Part shown: one piece after another, positions 24,451 to 32,065 of the stretch
How positions within the stretch are numbered: the stretch's first letter is position 1
How the letters are laid out: every line of letters starts with the position of its first letter
Assembly (NCBI RefSeq): GCF_000495475.1
Contig: NZ_ASGZ01000062.1
Coordinates: forward strand, 1-38,857
Direction: 5' to 3'
DNA from: Candidatus Halobonum tyrrellensis G22
GTDB taxonomy: Archaea > Halobacteriota > Halobacteria > Halobacteriales > Haloferacaceae
Length of the DNA: 38,857 nucleotides
Notes under the pieces: model-generated
What the model was told of the DNA's origin: nothing
Databases searched by the model: none
Seen by the model: the letters and a program-made list of their open reading frames with translations, nothing else
Translations under genes and position numbers: made by a program

Positions 24451-24618
24451 TCAGTAGCCGCCCTGCCACTCGTAGAACCACCACGCCGCGCCGAACAGCA
24501 ACAGCCCCGCGCCGAGCGCGGAGGTCGCGGGTTCGGGGAAGATCAGCAGGAGGAACCCGACGACGATGACCGTCGTCGGGGCGACGTTGTCGTACAGATC
24601 GGCCCACGGTCGTGCCAT
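24451..24618 (-). CDS. Tiny conserved-looking membrane protein (55 aa)
   Basis: The ATG at 24618 opens a 55-residue frame. It begins MARPWADLYDNVAPTTVIVV and continues with a hydrophobic hairpin: one helix through VGFLLLIFPEP and one through ALGAGLLLFGAAWWFYEW, ending QGGY. The aromatic-rich end and good haloarchaeal codon use make it a plausible real gene of two membrane helices. No function is known. It lies between the second M42 gene and trmB, transcribed opposite to the peptidase. Confidence 0.7.
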   Translation of the reverse strand: MARPWADLYDNVAPTTVIVVGFLLLIFPEPATSALGAGLLLFGAAWWFYEWQGGY

Positions 24619-24721
24619 GGCTCGACCGAGACCGCCCGCCGACTTGGGCGTTTCCGTCCGGGCGTCTCCACCCCGCGCCGACGCGGTTCGGATTCGGACC
24701 CGACGCCGCGGACGACCGCGC

Positions 24722-25759
24722 TCAGGCCCGCGTGAGTTCGATCTCCTGGCCCTCGATGTCCTCGAAGGCGGCGACCAGGCCGCCGATCCTCACCCGGCCG
24801 GTCTCGGCGTCGTGGACGGTGAACGACGCCACCTGCTCGGAGGGGTCGTACTCGTAGTCGACGACCGGTCCCTCGACGCGGACGTCGGCCGCCGTCTGGA
24901 CGTCACGCCCGGAGACGACCGCCTCGAACTCGCCGCCGAGGTCGTGGATGTCCTTGACCGCGCGGCGGATCGACGCGTACGTCCGCGGGAACGGCCGGTC
25001 CTCGCCGGTTGCGGATATCTCCTCGGCCGTGCTCCACAGCACCGTCCCGAAGAAGCCCGAGACGAGGAAGCCGAGCGCCGAGCGGTTGAAGATCACGCCG
25101 TAGCGGTCGCGGTCGTCGCGGAGGGCGTCCTGGGTGGCGTACACGGAGTACTCGCCGTCGGCGACCGCGATCACCGGCGTGGTGATGCCGCGCCGCCCCC
25201 GCGCCTCGGTCGACACCGCCTCGTAGTCGAACTCGTCGGGGTCGGGCGCGCGCGAGGCGGGCGTCACCAGCAACACGACCGCGACGCCGTCGTCGACGCG
25301 GGCTTCGAGGCGGTCGCGGAACCGCCGGAGCAGGTCCGGCGTGAGCGACACCGTGATCTCGTAGTCGGCGTTGTCGATCACCTCTTCGAGATACCGGAGG
25401 ATGGTCGACCGCGACTTGACCAGCGACACCGCCTCCGTGTCGCGAGCGGGCGCGGTGTAACGCGCCTCCAACTCGTCGACCATCTCCGAGAGCGACGACC
25501 GGATGTCGCCGAACGCGTCGTTGGGGTCGACCGCGACGATCTTCATCGGGCGCGACTCGCGGAGTTCGACCAGCCCCCGGTCGGCGAGGCTCCGCACCGT
25601 GTCGTACACCCGCGGCTGGGGGATGTCCGTCTCGCCGGCGATCTCGCTGGCCGTGAGTTCGCCGCTCTCCAGGACGGCCAGGTAGGCGTCTATCTCGTAC
25701 TCGCCGAGGTTGAACCGCTCCCCGACCCGTTCCATCGTCGAACGCAGGTCGTCGGCCAT
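24722..25759 (-). CDS. trmB: TrmB family sugar-sensing transcriptional regulator
   Basis: This 345-residue regulator has an N-terminal winged helix ([30 protein letters not shown], with recognition helix [19 protein letters not shown], split here). A linker coiled coil follows, then a large C-terminal TrmB effector domain (about 110-345) that binds sugars in characterised members. In Halobacterium salinarum TrmB controls central carbon and cofactor genes through the motif TACT-N7/8-GAGTA and is relieved by glucose. A perfect copy of that motif lies at this gene's own promoter, predicting autoregulation. The ATG at 25759 is about 30 nt from a TAAATAA TATA element. Confidence 0.9.
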   Translation of the reverse strand: MADDLRSTMERVGERFNLGEYEIDAYLAVLESGELTASEIAGETDIPQPRVYDTVRSLADRGLVELRESRPMKIVAVDPNDAFGDIRSSLSEMVDELEARYTAPARDTEAVSLVKSRSTILRYLEEVIDNADYEITVSLTPDLLRRFRDRLEARVDDGVAVVLLVTPASRAPDPDEFDYEAVSTEARGRRGITTPVIAVADGEYSVYATQDALRDDRDRYGVIFNRSALGFLVSGFFGTVLWSTAEEISATGEDRPFPRTYASIRRAVKDIHDLGGEFEAVVSGRDVQTAADVRVEGPVVDYEYDPSEQVASFTVHDAETGRVRIGGLVAAFEDIEGQEIELTRA

Positions 25760-25785
25760 ACACCCCTCTCCGCCCCCGGGTACAA

Positions 25786-25793
25786 GTTATTTA
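25786..25793 (-). promoter_or_regulatory. TATA box of trmB
   Basis: AGTAAATAACTT on the minus strand, centred about 31 nt before the trmB ATG, is the best TATA match for this gene and gives a leaderless or near-leaderless mRNA. It overlaps the end of the TrmB operator by two bases. Confidence 0.6.
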
Positions 25794-25807
25794 CTGACAC
25801 CCGAGTA
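25792..25807. promoter_or_regulatory. TrmB operator, TACT-N7-GAGTA
   Basis: TACTGACACCCGAGTA is an exact match to the TrmB consensus described for Halobacterium salinarum. It sits immediately upstream of, and touching, the trmB TATA box, where a bound protein would meet TFB/TBP. Autoregulation by TrmB follows from this position; the sign of regulation is not fixed by sequence. Confidence 0.7.
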
Positions 25808-25853
25808 GCACCGACGTGCGGAAACTCCGTTTCGGAACCGTATCGTACCGGAC

Positions 25854-26675
25854 TTACATGTACATCCGGTCGAGCGGCTGTTCCTCCTCGCGGGCCTCCG
25901 ACAGTCGGTCGGCGAGGTTCTGGTAGTACTGCTGGACCTCCGCGGCGAACGACTCGAGGGGCGCGGTGTCGACGCCCAGCCCGTACACCGACTCGACGGC
26001 GTCGAGCAGTCGGATCGCCGCCTCCACGTCCGGCACCTGCTGGTGGACCGGCGTGACGTAGACGCAGACGCCCATCGACGTGTCCATCCCCCGCGCGACC
26101 AGCGCCGCGTTCGTGCCGTCGAGAAAGCCCGTCCCCATCGGGGCGACCGGCGGTCGCTCGCTTTCGGCGTCGTCCTCCTCGTCGCCGTCGGGGGCGGTCC
26201 CGGACGTTCCGGCGTCGGCCCCGGGGAAGCGCCGCTCGCGGTAGTCGTCGGTGGCGACGTAGAACGCCCGGTGTTCGTTCGGCCCGTGCGGGACCGGAAC
26301 GCCCGACAGCACCGCCACCTCCTCGACGCCCGACTCCTCGGTCCACGCGAGGACGGCCTCGGAGAACGACTCGGCGGTCGAGACGGGGACGAACAGTTCC
26401 CCCACGAGAACGGTCACGTCGAGTTCCGGCCGCGAGTAGAGCCGGGTGGGGTGGCGGGGGCGGCCCTGCTCGAACGGCGTGATGGAGGGGAGCCCGTCGG
26501 TACGGATGTGGCCCGTCTGTTCGAGGTCGAGGTGGTCAACGAGGTAGTCGACCGCCGTCAGCCCCGCCAGGCCGTACTGGGAGAAGCCGGCGAGCACCAC
26601 GTCGCCGGGGTCCGGGTGGCTGTCGACGTGGAAGGTGGCGGTCGGTGCCGCGTCGGCGTCGGTGGGTCGGCTCAT
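25854..26675 (-). CDS. PAC2 family protein (proteasome assembly chaperone-like)
   Basis: This 273-residue PAC2-domain protein has a start (DPGDVVLAGFSQYGLAGLTAVDYLVDHL, residues about 22-50) that fits the family GFPGVGLVG-type loop, and MGTGFLDGTNAALVARGMD near 180 is another family segment. An acidic insertion (PDGDEEDDAESERPP) lies between. The C-terminus ends in EEEQPLDRMYM. PAC2 proteins in eukaryotes help assemble the proteasome; archaeal homologues are less clear. The ATG lies about 28 nt from a CACTAACA element. It is transcribed toward trmB, but an operator and promoter separate the two. Confidence 0.85.
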   Translation of the reverse strand: MSRPTDADAAPTATFHVDSHPDPGDVVLAGFSQYGLAGLTAVDYLVDHLDLEQTGHIRTDGLPSITPFEQGRPRHPTRLYSRPELDVTVLVGELFVPVSTAESFSEAVLAWTEESGVEEVAVLSGVPVPHGPNEHRAFYVATDDYRERRFPGADAGTSGTAPDGDEEDDAESERPPVAPMGTGFLDGTNAALVARGMDTSMGVCVYVTPVHQQVPDVEAAIRLLDAVESVYGLGVDTAPLESFAAEVQQYYQNLADRLSEAREEEQPLDRMYM

Positions 26676-26772
26676 ACCGGCCGTAGGCGCGTCCGGCTGT
26701 TAGTGATACCGGCGAGCCGGGGCGGACCGCCCGAGGACAACGCTTTTTCGCGGCGGTTCCGTCGCCGGAGGT

Positions 26773-27789
26773 GTGCAAGCGACGAACGGGACGGCCGTCC
26801 AGACGAGTCCGCTCGGGGAGGCGCTGCCCGACGCCGTCACGGCGATCCCCGGGTGGCAGGCGATCGCGTTCGTCGTCTTCCTCCTGGTCGGGGGGGTGGT
26901 CTCGACGTACGTCACCCGCCTCCTCGGCCGGCCGATCGCCCGCCGATTCGTGCGCCAGAGCGTCGCCCAGACCATCCTCCGGGCGACACGGATCGGGATC
27001 GTCGTGCTGTTCGCGTTCTCGGGGGCGGGCGCGCTCGGGTTCGAACTCGGCGACCTGGTCCTGTCGGTGACGGTGTTCTCGGCGGTGTTGGGTATCGTCC
27101 TCGCGCCGATCGTCGGCTCGATCGTCAACGGGCTGTTCGTGCTCGCCGACCAGCCGTTCGAGATCGGCGACATGATCCAACTCCCCGACGGCACCGACGG
27201 GTTCGTCGAGGACATCACCCTCCGGTACACCAAGGTGATCACCCTCGACAACACGTTCGCGGTGCTCCCGAACTCGATGATCCGCGAGAACAAGGTGACC
27301 AACTACTCCGCGGAGGACGAACGCACCCGGCTGCGGCTCCCGATCGTCGTCACCTACGAGTCGGACATCCCGCAGGCGCGTCGGCTGATCGAGCGGAGCG
27401 CGGCCTCGTGTGACACCGTCATCGAGGGGGGTCCCGACATCCGGGTCGGGAGCGCGCGCTACCCCGCGAAGCCGACGTGTTACATCGACGAGTACGGCGA
27501 CCACGGCGTGAAGCTCACGCTCCGCTACTGGGCACGCTCGCCGTACAAACTCCTCACGGTCCGCTCGCAGGTCCAGACCGCGGTGTGGGACGTCCTCGAA
27601 GGTGGGGACGCCGCCGTCGAGATAGCGTACCCGCACAGCCACCTCGTGTTCGACGAGACCAGCGGCACCGCGCGGGTCGAAATCGAGGACGGCACCGAAG
27701 CCGATGCCGGGGACGGGGCCGGCGACGCCGACGCGCCGCCGGGCGGACCCGACGGCGCCCCCGGCGGCCTCGCGGGCGACGGCGACTGA
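26773..27789 (+). CDS. Mechanosensitive channel, MscS family (second)
   Basis: This 338-residue MscS-type channel has three transmembrane segments: WQAIAFVVFLLVGGVVSTYV, GIVVLFAFSGAGALGFELG and the pore helix leading into SAVLGIVLAPIVGSIVNGLFVLADQPFEIGDMI (in part). The beta domain has LRYTKVITLDNTFAVLPNS, and the C-terminal domain is followed by a disordered Gly/Asp/Pro tail. The GTG start is supported by a CTTTTTC element about 28 nt upstream. It is oriented away from the PAC2 gene. It differs from the channel at 5.4-6.7 kb in its shorter N-terminus, three instead of about five helices, and the acidic tail. Confidence 0.9.
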   Translation: MQATNGTAVQTSPLGEALPDAVTAIPGWQAIAFVVFLLVGGVVSTYVTRLLGRPIARRFVRQSVAQTILRATRIGIVVLFAFSGAGALGFELGDLVLSVTVFSAVLGIVLAPIVGSIVNGLFVLADQPFEIGDMIQLPDGTDGFVEDITLRYTKVITLDNTFAVLPNSMIRENKVTNYSAEDERTRLRLPIVVTYESDIPQARRLIERSAASCDTVIEGGPDIRVGSARYPAKPTCYIDEYGDHGVKLTLRYWARSPYKLLTVRSQVQTAVWDVLEGGDAAVEIAYPHSHLVFDETSGTARVEIEDGTEADAGDGAGDADAPPGGPDGAPGGLAGDGD

Positions 27790-27898
27790 CCGCCTCCCGC
27801 GCGCCGGCCGACCGGGGCGCCCGCCCGCGCTCCAGTCGGTCCCGCCGGCCGCCGGGTTCCGACGTCGACCACGCCCTCGGAGGCGTCCCGCGCCCGCG

Positions 27899-28105
27899 TT
27901 ACTCGCCGTCTTCGAGTTCGAACGCGACCGTGACTTCCGCCTGGTACTCCCGGCCCTCGACCGACGCGATCTCGACGCTGAGGTCGTCCACTTCGACCCA
28001 CTTCACGTTGTCCAGCGTCTCCTCCGCGCGGTCGACGGCGTCGTCGGTCGCGGCGTCGAAGCTCTCGTCGCTACTGCCGATCAGCGTGATCTTCTTGTAA
28101 ACCAT
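27899..28105 (-). CDS. Dodecin (flavin-binding dodecamer)
   Basis: This 68-residue dodecin forms a hollow 12-mer that stores flavins and protects them from light in haloarchaea. The sequence shows the beta-alpha-beta-beta fold: [22 protein letters not shown], then [19 protein letters not shown] with the flavin-stacking Trp near residue 36, then [15 protein letters not shown]. Length and motif match archaeal dodecins such as that of Halobacterium salinarum. A GGAAAAGAG stretch about 25 nt upstream of the ATG may serve as the TATA region. It is a single gene. Confidence 0.93.
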   Translation of the reverse strand: MVYKKITLIGSSDESFDAATDDAVDRAEETLDNVKWVEVDDLSVEIASVEGREYQAEVTVAFELEDGE

Positions 28106-28203
28106 CTACTGCGTCACCGTCCCCCTCTTTTCCGTCTGCCCCCATTAACTCCCCGGCCGGGGTACGAACGCGGCCACCACGACCGCGGGGGCGTCGTCCG
28201 GTC

Positions 28204-28887
28204 TCACTCCCCCGCGTCGCGCCGCCGCGCGCCGTCGAGCCGCCGGGTGAGCGCGCTCGCCACGTCCGTCAGGTGGGCGGTCCCCCACACCGCGGCGACG
28301 ACGCCGCCGACCGTGTTGAACACCAGGTCGAGCATCGTGTCCTCGATGCCGTACTGGGTGAGCACGCTCCCGCCGCCGACCAGCGTCGCCGCCCCCGAGA
28401 CGGCGAACTCGACCACCTCCCAGAGGACGCCGAACGCGAGCACGAACATGAGGATGAACACGAACGTGAACCGCGGCGGGAGCGAGACGGTGTCGGTGTG
28501 CTCTTCGACCGCTCGCACGACGGTGTACCCCGTCGCCGCCACCACCGACGCCGACAGCGCGTGGGTCACGTGGTCGTAGAAGGGGAGCGGACTCCCCTCG
28601 CCGTAGAAGCTCTCGACGAGGCCCGGAACTCCGACGGTCCCGAGCACGTGGAGGAACACCGCCGAACAGACCCACAGCGTGAGTCCGGCGTCCATCGGCA
28701 GGTCGTACTCGCGTTCGAGCGCCGCGGGGGCGAACGTGACGCCGAGCGCGATACACGCGTTGACGATGACGCCCGTGTTCCCCTCGCCGATACCGATGCC
28801 GACGAACACGACGAGCAGGACCTGCATCACCCGGACGGCCTGGCGCTGGCGGCGCGCGGAGAGACCGACCCGGTCGCGGAGTCTCAC
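28204..28887 (-). CDS. Integral membrane protein, DUF2238/YjdF-like
   Basis: This 227-residue protein has about six transmembrane helices. FYDHVTHALSASVVAATGYTVV and FGVLWEVVEFAVSG, followed by TQYGIEDTMLDLVFNTVGG, resemble the conserved His/Glu/Asp residues of the YjdF/DUF2238 membrane family, whose function is unknown. The GTG start overlaps the stop of the upstream membrane protein as GTGA, so the two are coupled. The longer frame extends into that neighbour and was rejected. Confidence 0.72.
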   Translation of the reverse strand: MRLRDRVGLSARRQRQAVRVMQVLLVVFVGIGIGEGNTGVIVNACIALGVTFAPAALEREYDLPMDAGLTLWVCSAVFLHVLGTVGVPGLVESFYGEGSPLPFYDHVTHALSASVVAATGYTVVRAVEEHTDTVSLPPRFTFVFILMFVLAFGVLWEVVEFAVSGAATLVGGGSVLTQYGIEDTMLDLVFNTVGGVVAAVWGTAHLTDVASALTRRLDGARRRDAGE

Positions 28888-29522
28888 GTCCGCCCGACCC
28901 CCTCGGGGATCCGCGCCGCGAGGTCCGTATGGCGGCGGAAGTAGTACTCGAAGAGGAAGCCCGCGGCGACGCCGGCGACGGTCGCGGCGACGAAGTCCCA
29001 CATCAGCGCCGACTCCACGACGGCGTCGGGCCGGCTGTCGAGCAGGAACGTCGTCCCCAGCAGCGTGTCCGACGCGAACCGGAGCACGGCCCACACGCCC
29101 GCGGCCGCCACCGTCGTGATGGTGACGAACACGACGGCGAACGTGTGGTTCATCCGGACCGGCGTGAACACGTCCATCTCGACGGCGACGACGAGCGCGA
29201 TGGCCGCGACGGCGACGTAGGTGGTCACGCGTCCGGTGAACGTCATCCCGTCGACCCGCTGGCCCGCGACGGCGACCCGACCGATCGCCGGCAGCGCCGT
29301 CAACACCAGCACCTCCCACGGGAGCATCGCCGTCGCGTCGCGGAACGCGACCGGCGGCACCAGCGCGACGGCGGCGGCGACGAGGACGAACACCCCCCAG
29401 ACGACCTCGCCGGCGACGATCTCACCCGCCGCTACGGCCACCAGCGACCCGACGACGAGCCAGCCTACCGCCGCGTTCGGACGCCGCTGTTCGACGACGT
29501 CCCGTAGTCCGCTCGACGACAT
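28884..29522 (-). CDS. Integral membrane protein, partner of the DUF2238-like gene
   Basis: This 212-residue protein has about six hydrophobic segments, including GWLVVGSLVAVAAGEIVAGE, VWGVFVLVAAAVALVPPVAF, TTYVAVAAIALVVAVEMDVF and FVAATVAGVAAGFLFEYYFR. MNHTFAVVFVTITTVAAAGVW carries a conserved-looking His. No family is recognised. The ATG lies about 27 nt after a GCTTTTGAC element, so the mRNA is leaderless. Its stop overlaps the GTG of the next membrane gene, suggesting the two products form a complex or act together. Confidence 0.7.
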   Translation of the reverse strand: MSSSGLRDVVEQRRPNAAVGWLVVGSLVAVAAGEIVAGEVVWGVFVLVAAAVALVPPVAFRDATAMLPWEVLVLTALPAIGRVAVAGQRVDGMTFTGRVTTYVAVAAIALVVAVEMDVFTPVRMNHTFAVVFVTITTVAAAGVWAVLRFASDTLLGTTFLLDSRPDAVVESALMWDFVAATVAGVAAGFLFEYYFRRHTDLAARIPEGVGRT

Positions 29523-29644
29523 GGGCTGTTGGTTACGCTGGGGGGTCAAAAGCCGTTCTCTAGACGGACGCCGTGCGAGCGCCCCGAGACGCCGCCTCCG
29601 ACGACGGGACGACGGCCGCTTCGGTCCCGCGGACCGCCGGTCGC

Positions 29645-30628
29645 TCACGCGACGCCCGCGAGGTAGGCGACGGTGTACGCGCCGGCCGCGAGCGTCACCG
29701 CCGCCAGTCCCGTAAACAGCGCCCGCTCGGCGTCCGGCCGCCGGACCTGCCGGGTGCGCACCTGAATCCGCGGCAGGAGACCGACCGCGCCGACCGCGAG
29801 CACGGAGAAGACGAACGGGTACGAGAGGTCGAGCGTCGGCGCCGGGATGACGAGCACGCTCGCGGCGTAGCCCGCGCCGGCGACCGCGCGGAGGTCGACG
29901 CGGGACCGCCACGCTCGCGCGCTCGCGCCCTCGGTCTCGCGCTCGACACCGCGGGCCGCGGCCGCCAGCCGCGACCAGACCAGCGCGGCCGCCCAGACGG
30001 TGGCGAGTTCGACCCCGAACGCCGCGAGCAGGTGGAGCGTCGGGTCGGGGCTGAGCGTGACGCGCTCGGTCACCAGCCGGACCCCGAGCGGGTAGAGCAT
30101 CCGCGGGGGTTCGCCGGTGAACAGGTCGCCGAACGGGTGGGAGGCGAGACCGACGAGCGCGAGGAGGAACGTCGCCCGCGTCGACAGGTCGGTCCGGCGG
30201 GCGACGGCCGACGCGACGGCGAGGGAGGTGACGGCGAACGCGACGACGACGAGTGCGGCGAGCGGGCCGCTCGCCAGATAGCCGACGACGACCAGCGCGC
30301 CGGCGAGCGCCGCCGCCAGCGCCCGCCCGCCGCGGCGGTCGTCGGTCCACGCGGCCGCCGTCAGGGCGACGACCGGCGCGAGCACGAGCGAGTGGGTGAC
30401 CGACCGGTGGACCACGTTGCCGGTCGCCCAGAACGACGCCGCCATCCCGACGGGTGCGTCGCCGACGCTCCCGGCGAGACCGACCAGCGCGTAGCCGATG
30501 TCCACGTCGGGGACGGCGGCGAACCCCGCGGCGACGACGCCGGCCGTCAGCGCGCGCCGAGGGGAGGTGCGCCTGGCCGCCAGCCAGGCGACCGCCGCGA
30601 ACGCGAGGAGCGCGTGGCCGACGAACAT
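29645..30628 (-). CDS. Membrane-bound metal-dependent hydrolase (YdjM/DUF457-like)
   Basis: This 327-residue multi-helix membrane protein has the family metal motifs: FVGHALLAFAAVAWL at the start, AAVPDVDIGYAL near 50, HRSVTHSLVLAPVV near 85 and GLASHPFGDLFTG near 165. These conserved His and Asp residues define the LexA-binding/inner-membrane hydrolase family (DUF457), whose substrate is unknown. The ATG at 30628 was chosen because a CTTATC element lies about 30 nt upstream; the longer open frame upstream is not supported. The C-terminal third has four more helices. Confidence 0.82.
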   Translation of the reverse strand: MFVGHALLAFAAVAWLAARRTSPRRALTAGVVAAGFAAVPDVDIGYALVGLAGSVGDAPVGMAASFWATGNVVHRSVTHSLVLAPVVALTAAAWTDDRRGGRALAAALAGALVVVGYLASGPLAALVVVAFAVTSLAVASAVARRTDLSTRATFLLALVGLASHPFGDLFTGEPPRMLYPLGVRLVTERVTLSPDPTLHLLAAFGVELATVWAAALVWSRLAAAARGVERETEGASARAWRSRVDLRAVAGAGYAASVLVIPAPTLDLSYPFVFSVLAVGAVGLLPRIQVRTRQVRRPDAERALFTGLAAVTLAAGAYTVAYLAGVA

Positions 30629-30725
30629 GACAGTCCGGCTTCGGGGTCGGGAGAGATAAGTGTCCCGTGGGGTCGGTGTCACGGTGGCAGCGAGCACGCC
30701 GCCCGCCTCGGGAGGGGTGCTCTCG

Positions 30726-30788
30726 GCTGATCCGAGTGGTCCGAGCGGTCCGGGCGGCCCGGGTGATCCGAGCAGGTCGAGCGGCTCC
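30726..30788. repeat. Nine-base minisatellite (seven imperfect units)
   Basis: Seven consecutive 9-mers of the type agcggtccg (units such as agtggtccg, agcggtccg, ggcggcccg, ggtgatccg) lie just downstream of the third MscS gene. In plus-strand translation they give a Gly-Pro/Ser rich pattern. On the minus strand, read on past the MscS stop, they give an x-x-Arg pattern. No gene is supported across them. Confidence 0.65.
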
Positions 30789-30802
30789 GGTAGCCCGTGT
30801 GG

Positions 30803-31366
30803 TCACTCCGGCCCGTTCGGCCCCTCCAGCTTCCGCCACTCCTTCTCGATGGCGGCGTTGCCGCGGACCACGGTGTCGCCCTCGACCGACAGCCGTGTCT
30901 TCCGGAGTTCGATGCTCTTCACCTCGCCCGTCGTACCGCCCACGTCGACGGTGTCGCCGGGCATGAAGTCGGGGTCGCGCAGGAGGTACACCCCGGCGAC
31001 GGCGTCGGCGATCACGTTCGACAGCGCGTACGAGACGCCGAGGGCGACGAACCCCGCCGCGGTGCCGAGCGACGCCGCGATGCCGTCGAGTCCCACGATC
31101 GACAGGAACGACAGCCCGACCGCGAACCAGAGGAACACGGAGACGATGGTGGAGACGAACTGGCGGTAGACGGGCGACTCGTCCGGGAGCGCACGCCGGA
31201 GCGTGGCCCGGACCAGCGCCATCACGACCTTCACGACCGCGAACGCCAAGACGAGGAAGACGAGCCCCGCGAGTACGCGCGGCAGCGCGGCCGCGAAGTT
31301 CCGGACGAACCGCCAGAACGACTGGCGGACGATACCGGCCACCGACTGGAGCGGAACTGGCTGCAC
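30803..31366 (-). CDS. Short MscS-like channel protein (third)
   Basis: This 187-residue MscS-family protein has three transmembrane segments (VLAGLVFLVLAFAVVKVVMA, FVSTIVSVFLWFAVGLSFLS and AGFVALGVSYALSNVIADAV). The start of the beta domain follows (PGDTVDVGGTTGEVKSIELRKTRL). There is no large C-terminal cytoplasmic vestibule domain, so it is much shorter than typical MscS (about 280). It ends EKEWRKLEGPNGPE. Such minimal forms may be small channels or regulatory subunits. The GTG start is supported by a TTTTATA box at 31391-31397, about 28 nt upstream. Confidence 0.82.
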   Translation of the reverse strand: MQPVPLQSVAGIVRQSFWRFVRNFAAALPRVLAGLVFLVLAFAVVKVVMALVRATLRRALPDESPVYRQFVSTIVSVFLWFAVGLSFLSIVGLDGIAASLGTAAGFVALGVSYALSNVIADAVAGVYLLRDPDFMPGDTVDVGGTTGEVKSIELRKTRLSVEGDTVVRGNAAIEKEWRKLEGPNGPE

Positions 31367-31426
31367 GCGGGTGGATGATCCCGGGGCGACTATAAAATCG
31401 GCCGCTCGGTCGGCGTCGGGACGGGC

Positions 31427-31648
31427 TTACTCGTCGGCGGGACCGGCGGCGGCCGAGAGGGCGTCCTCGCTCTCGCCCTCCTCACCCTCGCCGCCCTCTT
31501 CGCCTTCTTCCTCGCCGCCCTCCGCACCTTCACCCTCACCCTCGCCGGTCGACCCGCACCCCGCGAGCGCGGCCAGCGAGGTGGTTCCGGCGGCGGCAGC
31601 GGCGGTGCGGAGCAGGTCGCGTCGTCGCGTCGTCACTCGATCGGACAT
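31427..31648 (-). CDS. Tiny Tat-exported lipoprotein with a Gly/Glu mature chain
   Basis: This 73-residue precursor has a twin-arginine signal (TTRRRDLLRTAAAAAGTTSL) and a lipobox ending in LAGC, with the lipidated cysteine at residue 31. The mature part is only about 43 residues and is almost entirely Gly, Glu, Ser and Ala (EGEGEGAEGGEEEGEEGG), with no folded domain. It would be a disordered, strongly negative chain tethered to the outer face of the membrane. A TTAATCC element lies about 27 nt before the ATG, giving a leaderless mRNA. It could be a surface spacer, a cation-binding tail or a decayed remnant of a larger lipoprotein. Confidence 0.65.
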   Translation of the reverse strand: MSDRVTTRRRDLLRTAAAAAGTTSLAALAGCGSTGEGEGEGAEGGEEEGEEGGEGEEGESEDALSAAAGPADE

Positions 31649-31764
31649 ACATTGCCGGACTCGGCCGGCCGGATTAACGGCAGTGGCTGACTACGTACCG
31701 GTCGGCATCGAACACCGACCGACTGTCGGCGAGGAGCCGTCGTCGACTCGCCGTCGTGGCAGCC

Positions 31765-32007
31765 TCACTCGTGGGCCGCGTCCCACTCTTCGGGCTTGCG
31801 GATGTTGCCGCACTCGTTGCACTCGATCCGGCCCATCGAGTCCATCGCGTTGTTCACCGTCTCGCAGTTCCCGCAGAAGTACCCCCACCGGGTCTCGCCC
31901 GCCTCGTCGGCGTAGACGTGGAAGAACGGCGCCTTCTCGCCCCGCTCGCCGTTCGCGCGGTCGACGTAGAGGGCGCCAGCGGGCGTCTCGACGACTTCGA
32001 GTTCCAT
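31765..32007 (-). CDS. Zinc-ribbon protein, DUF5816-like
   Basis: This 80-residue haloarchaeal protein has an N-terminal beta part (ELEVVETPAGALYVDRANG, PFFHVYADEAGETRWGYF). A four-cysteine zinc ribbon follows: CGNC near residue 45 and CNEC near 63. The sequence matches the small DUF5816 haloarchaeal family as I recall it; function is unknown. The ATG lies about 28 nt after CTTTTTC. It is next to the A-type Fe-S protein gene on the same strand, with a separate promoter for each. Confidence 0.78.
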   Translation of the reverse strand: MELEVVETPAGALYVDRANGERGEKAPFFHVYADEAGETRWGYFCGNCETVNNAMDSMGRIECNECGNIRKPEEWDAAHE

Positions 32008-32065
32008 ACGGACGGAAGCCGGCCGGCCCGGAAAAAGCTTCCCGCGACCCCCGGCTCGGGCGAGT

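Noticed and set aside
28888-29319. Extended frame of the DUF2238-like gene
   Set aside because: It is out of frame with, and lies within, the upstream membrane protein gene; the GTGA junction gives a natural start.
30660-31169. Collagen-like Gly-Pro-Ser protein on the plus strand
   Set aside because: It arises from translating the 9-bp repeat and the antisense of the short MscS gene; no promoter or conserved domain supports it.
31440-31560. Possible CRISPR-like or regulatory repeat at the lipoprotein gene
   Set aside because: The repetitive DNA is explained by codons for the Gly/Glu-rich mature chain; there are no spacers or regular units.
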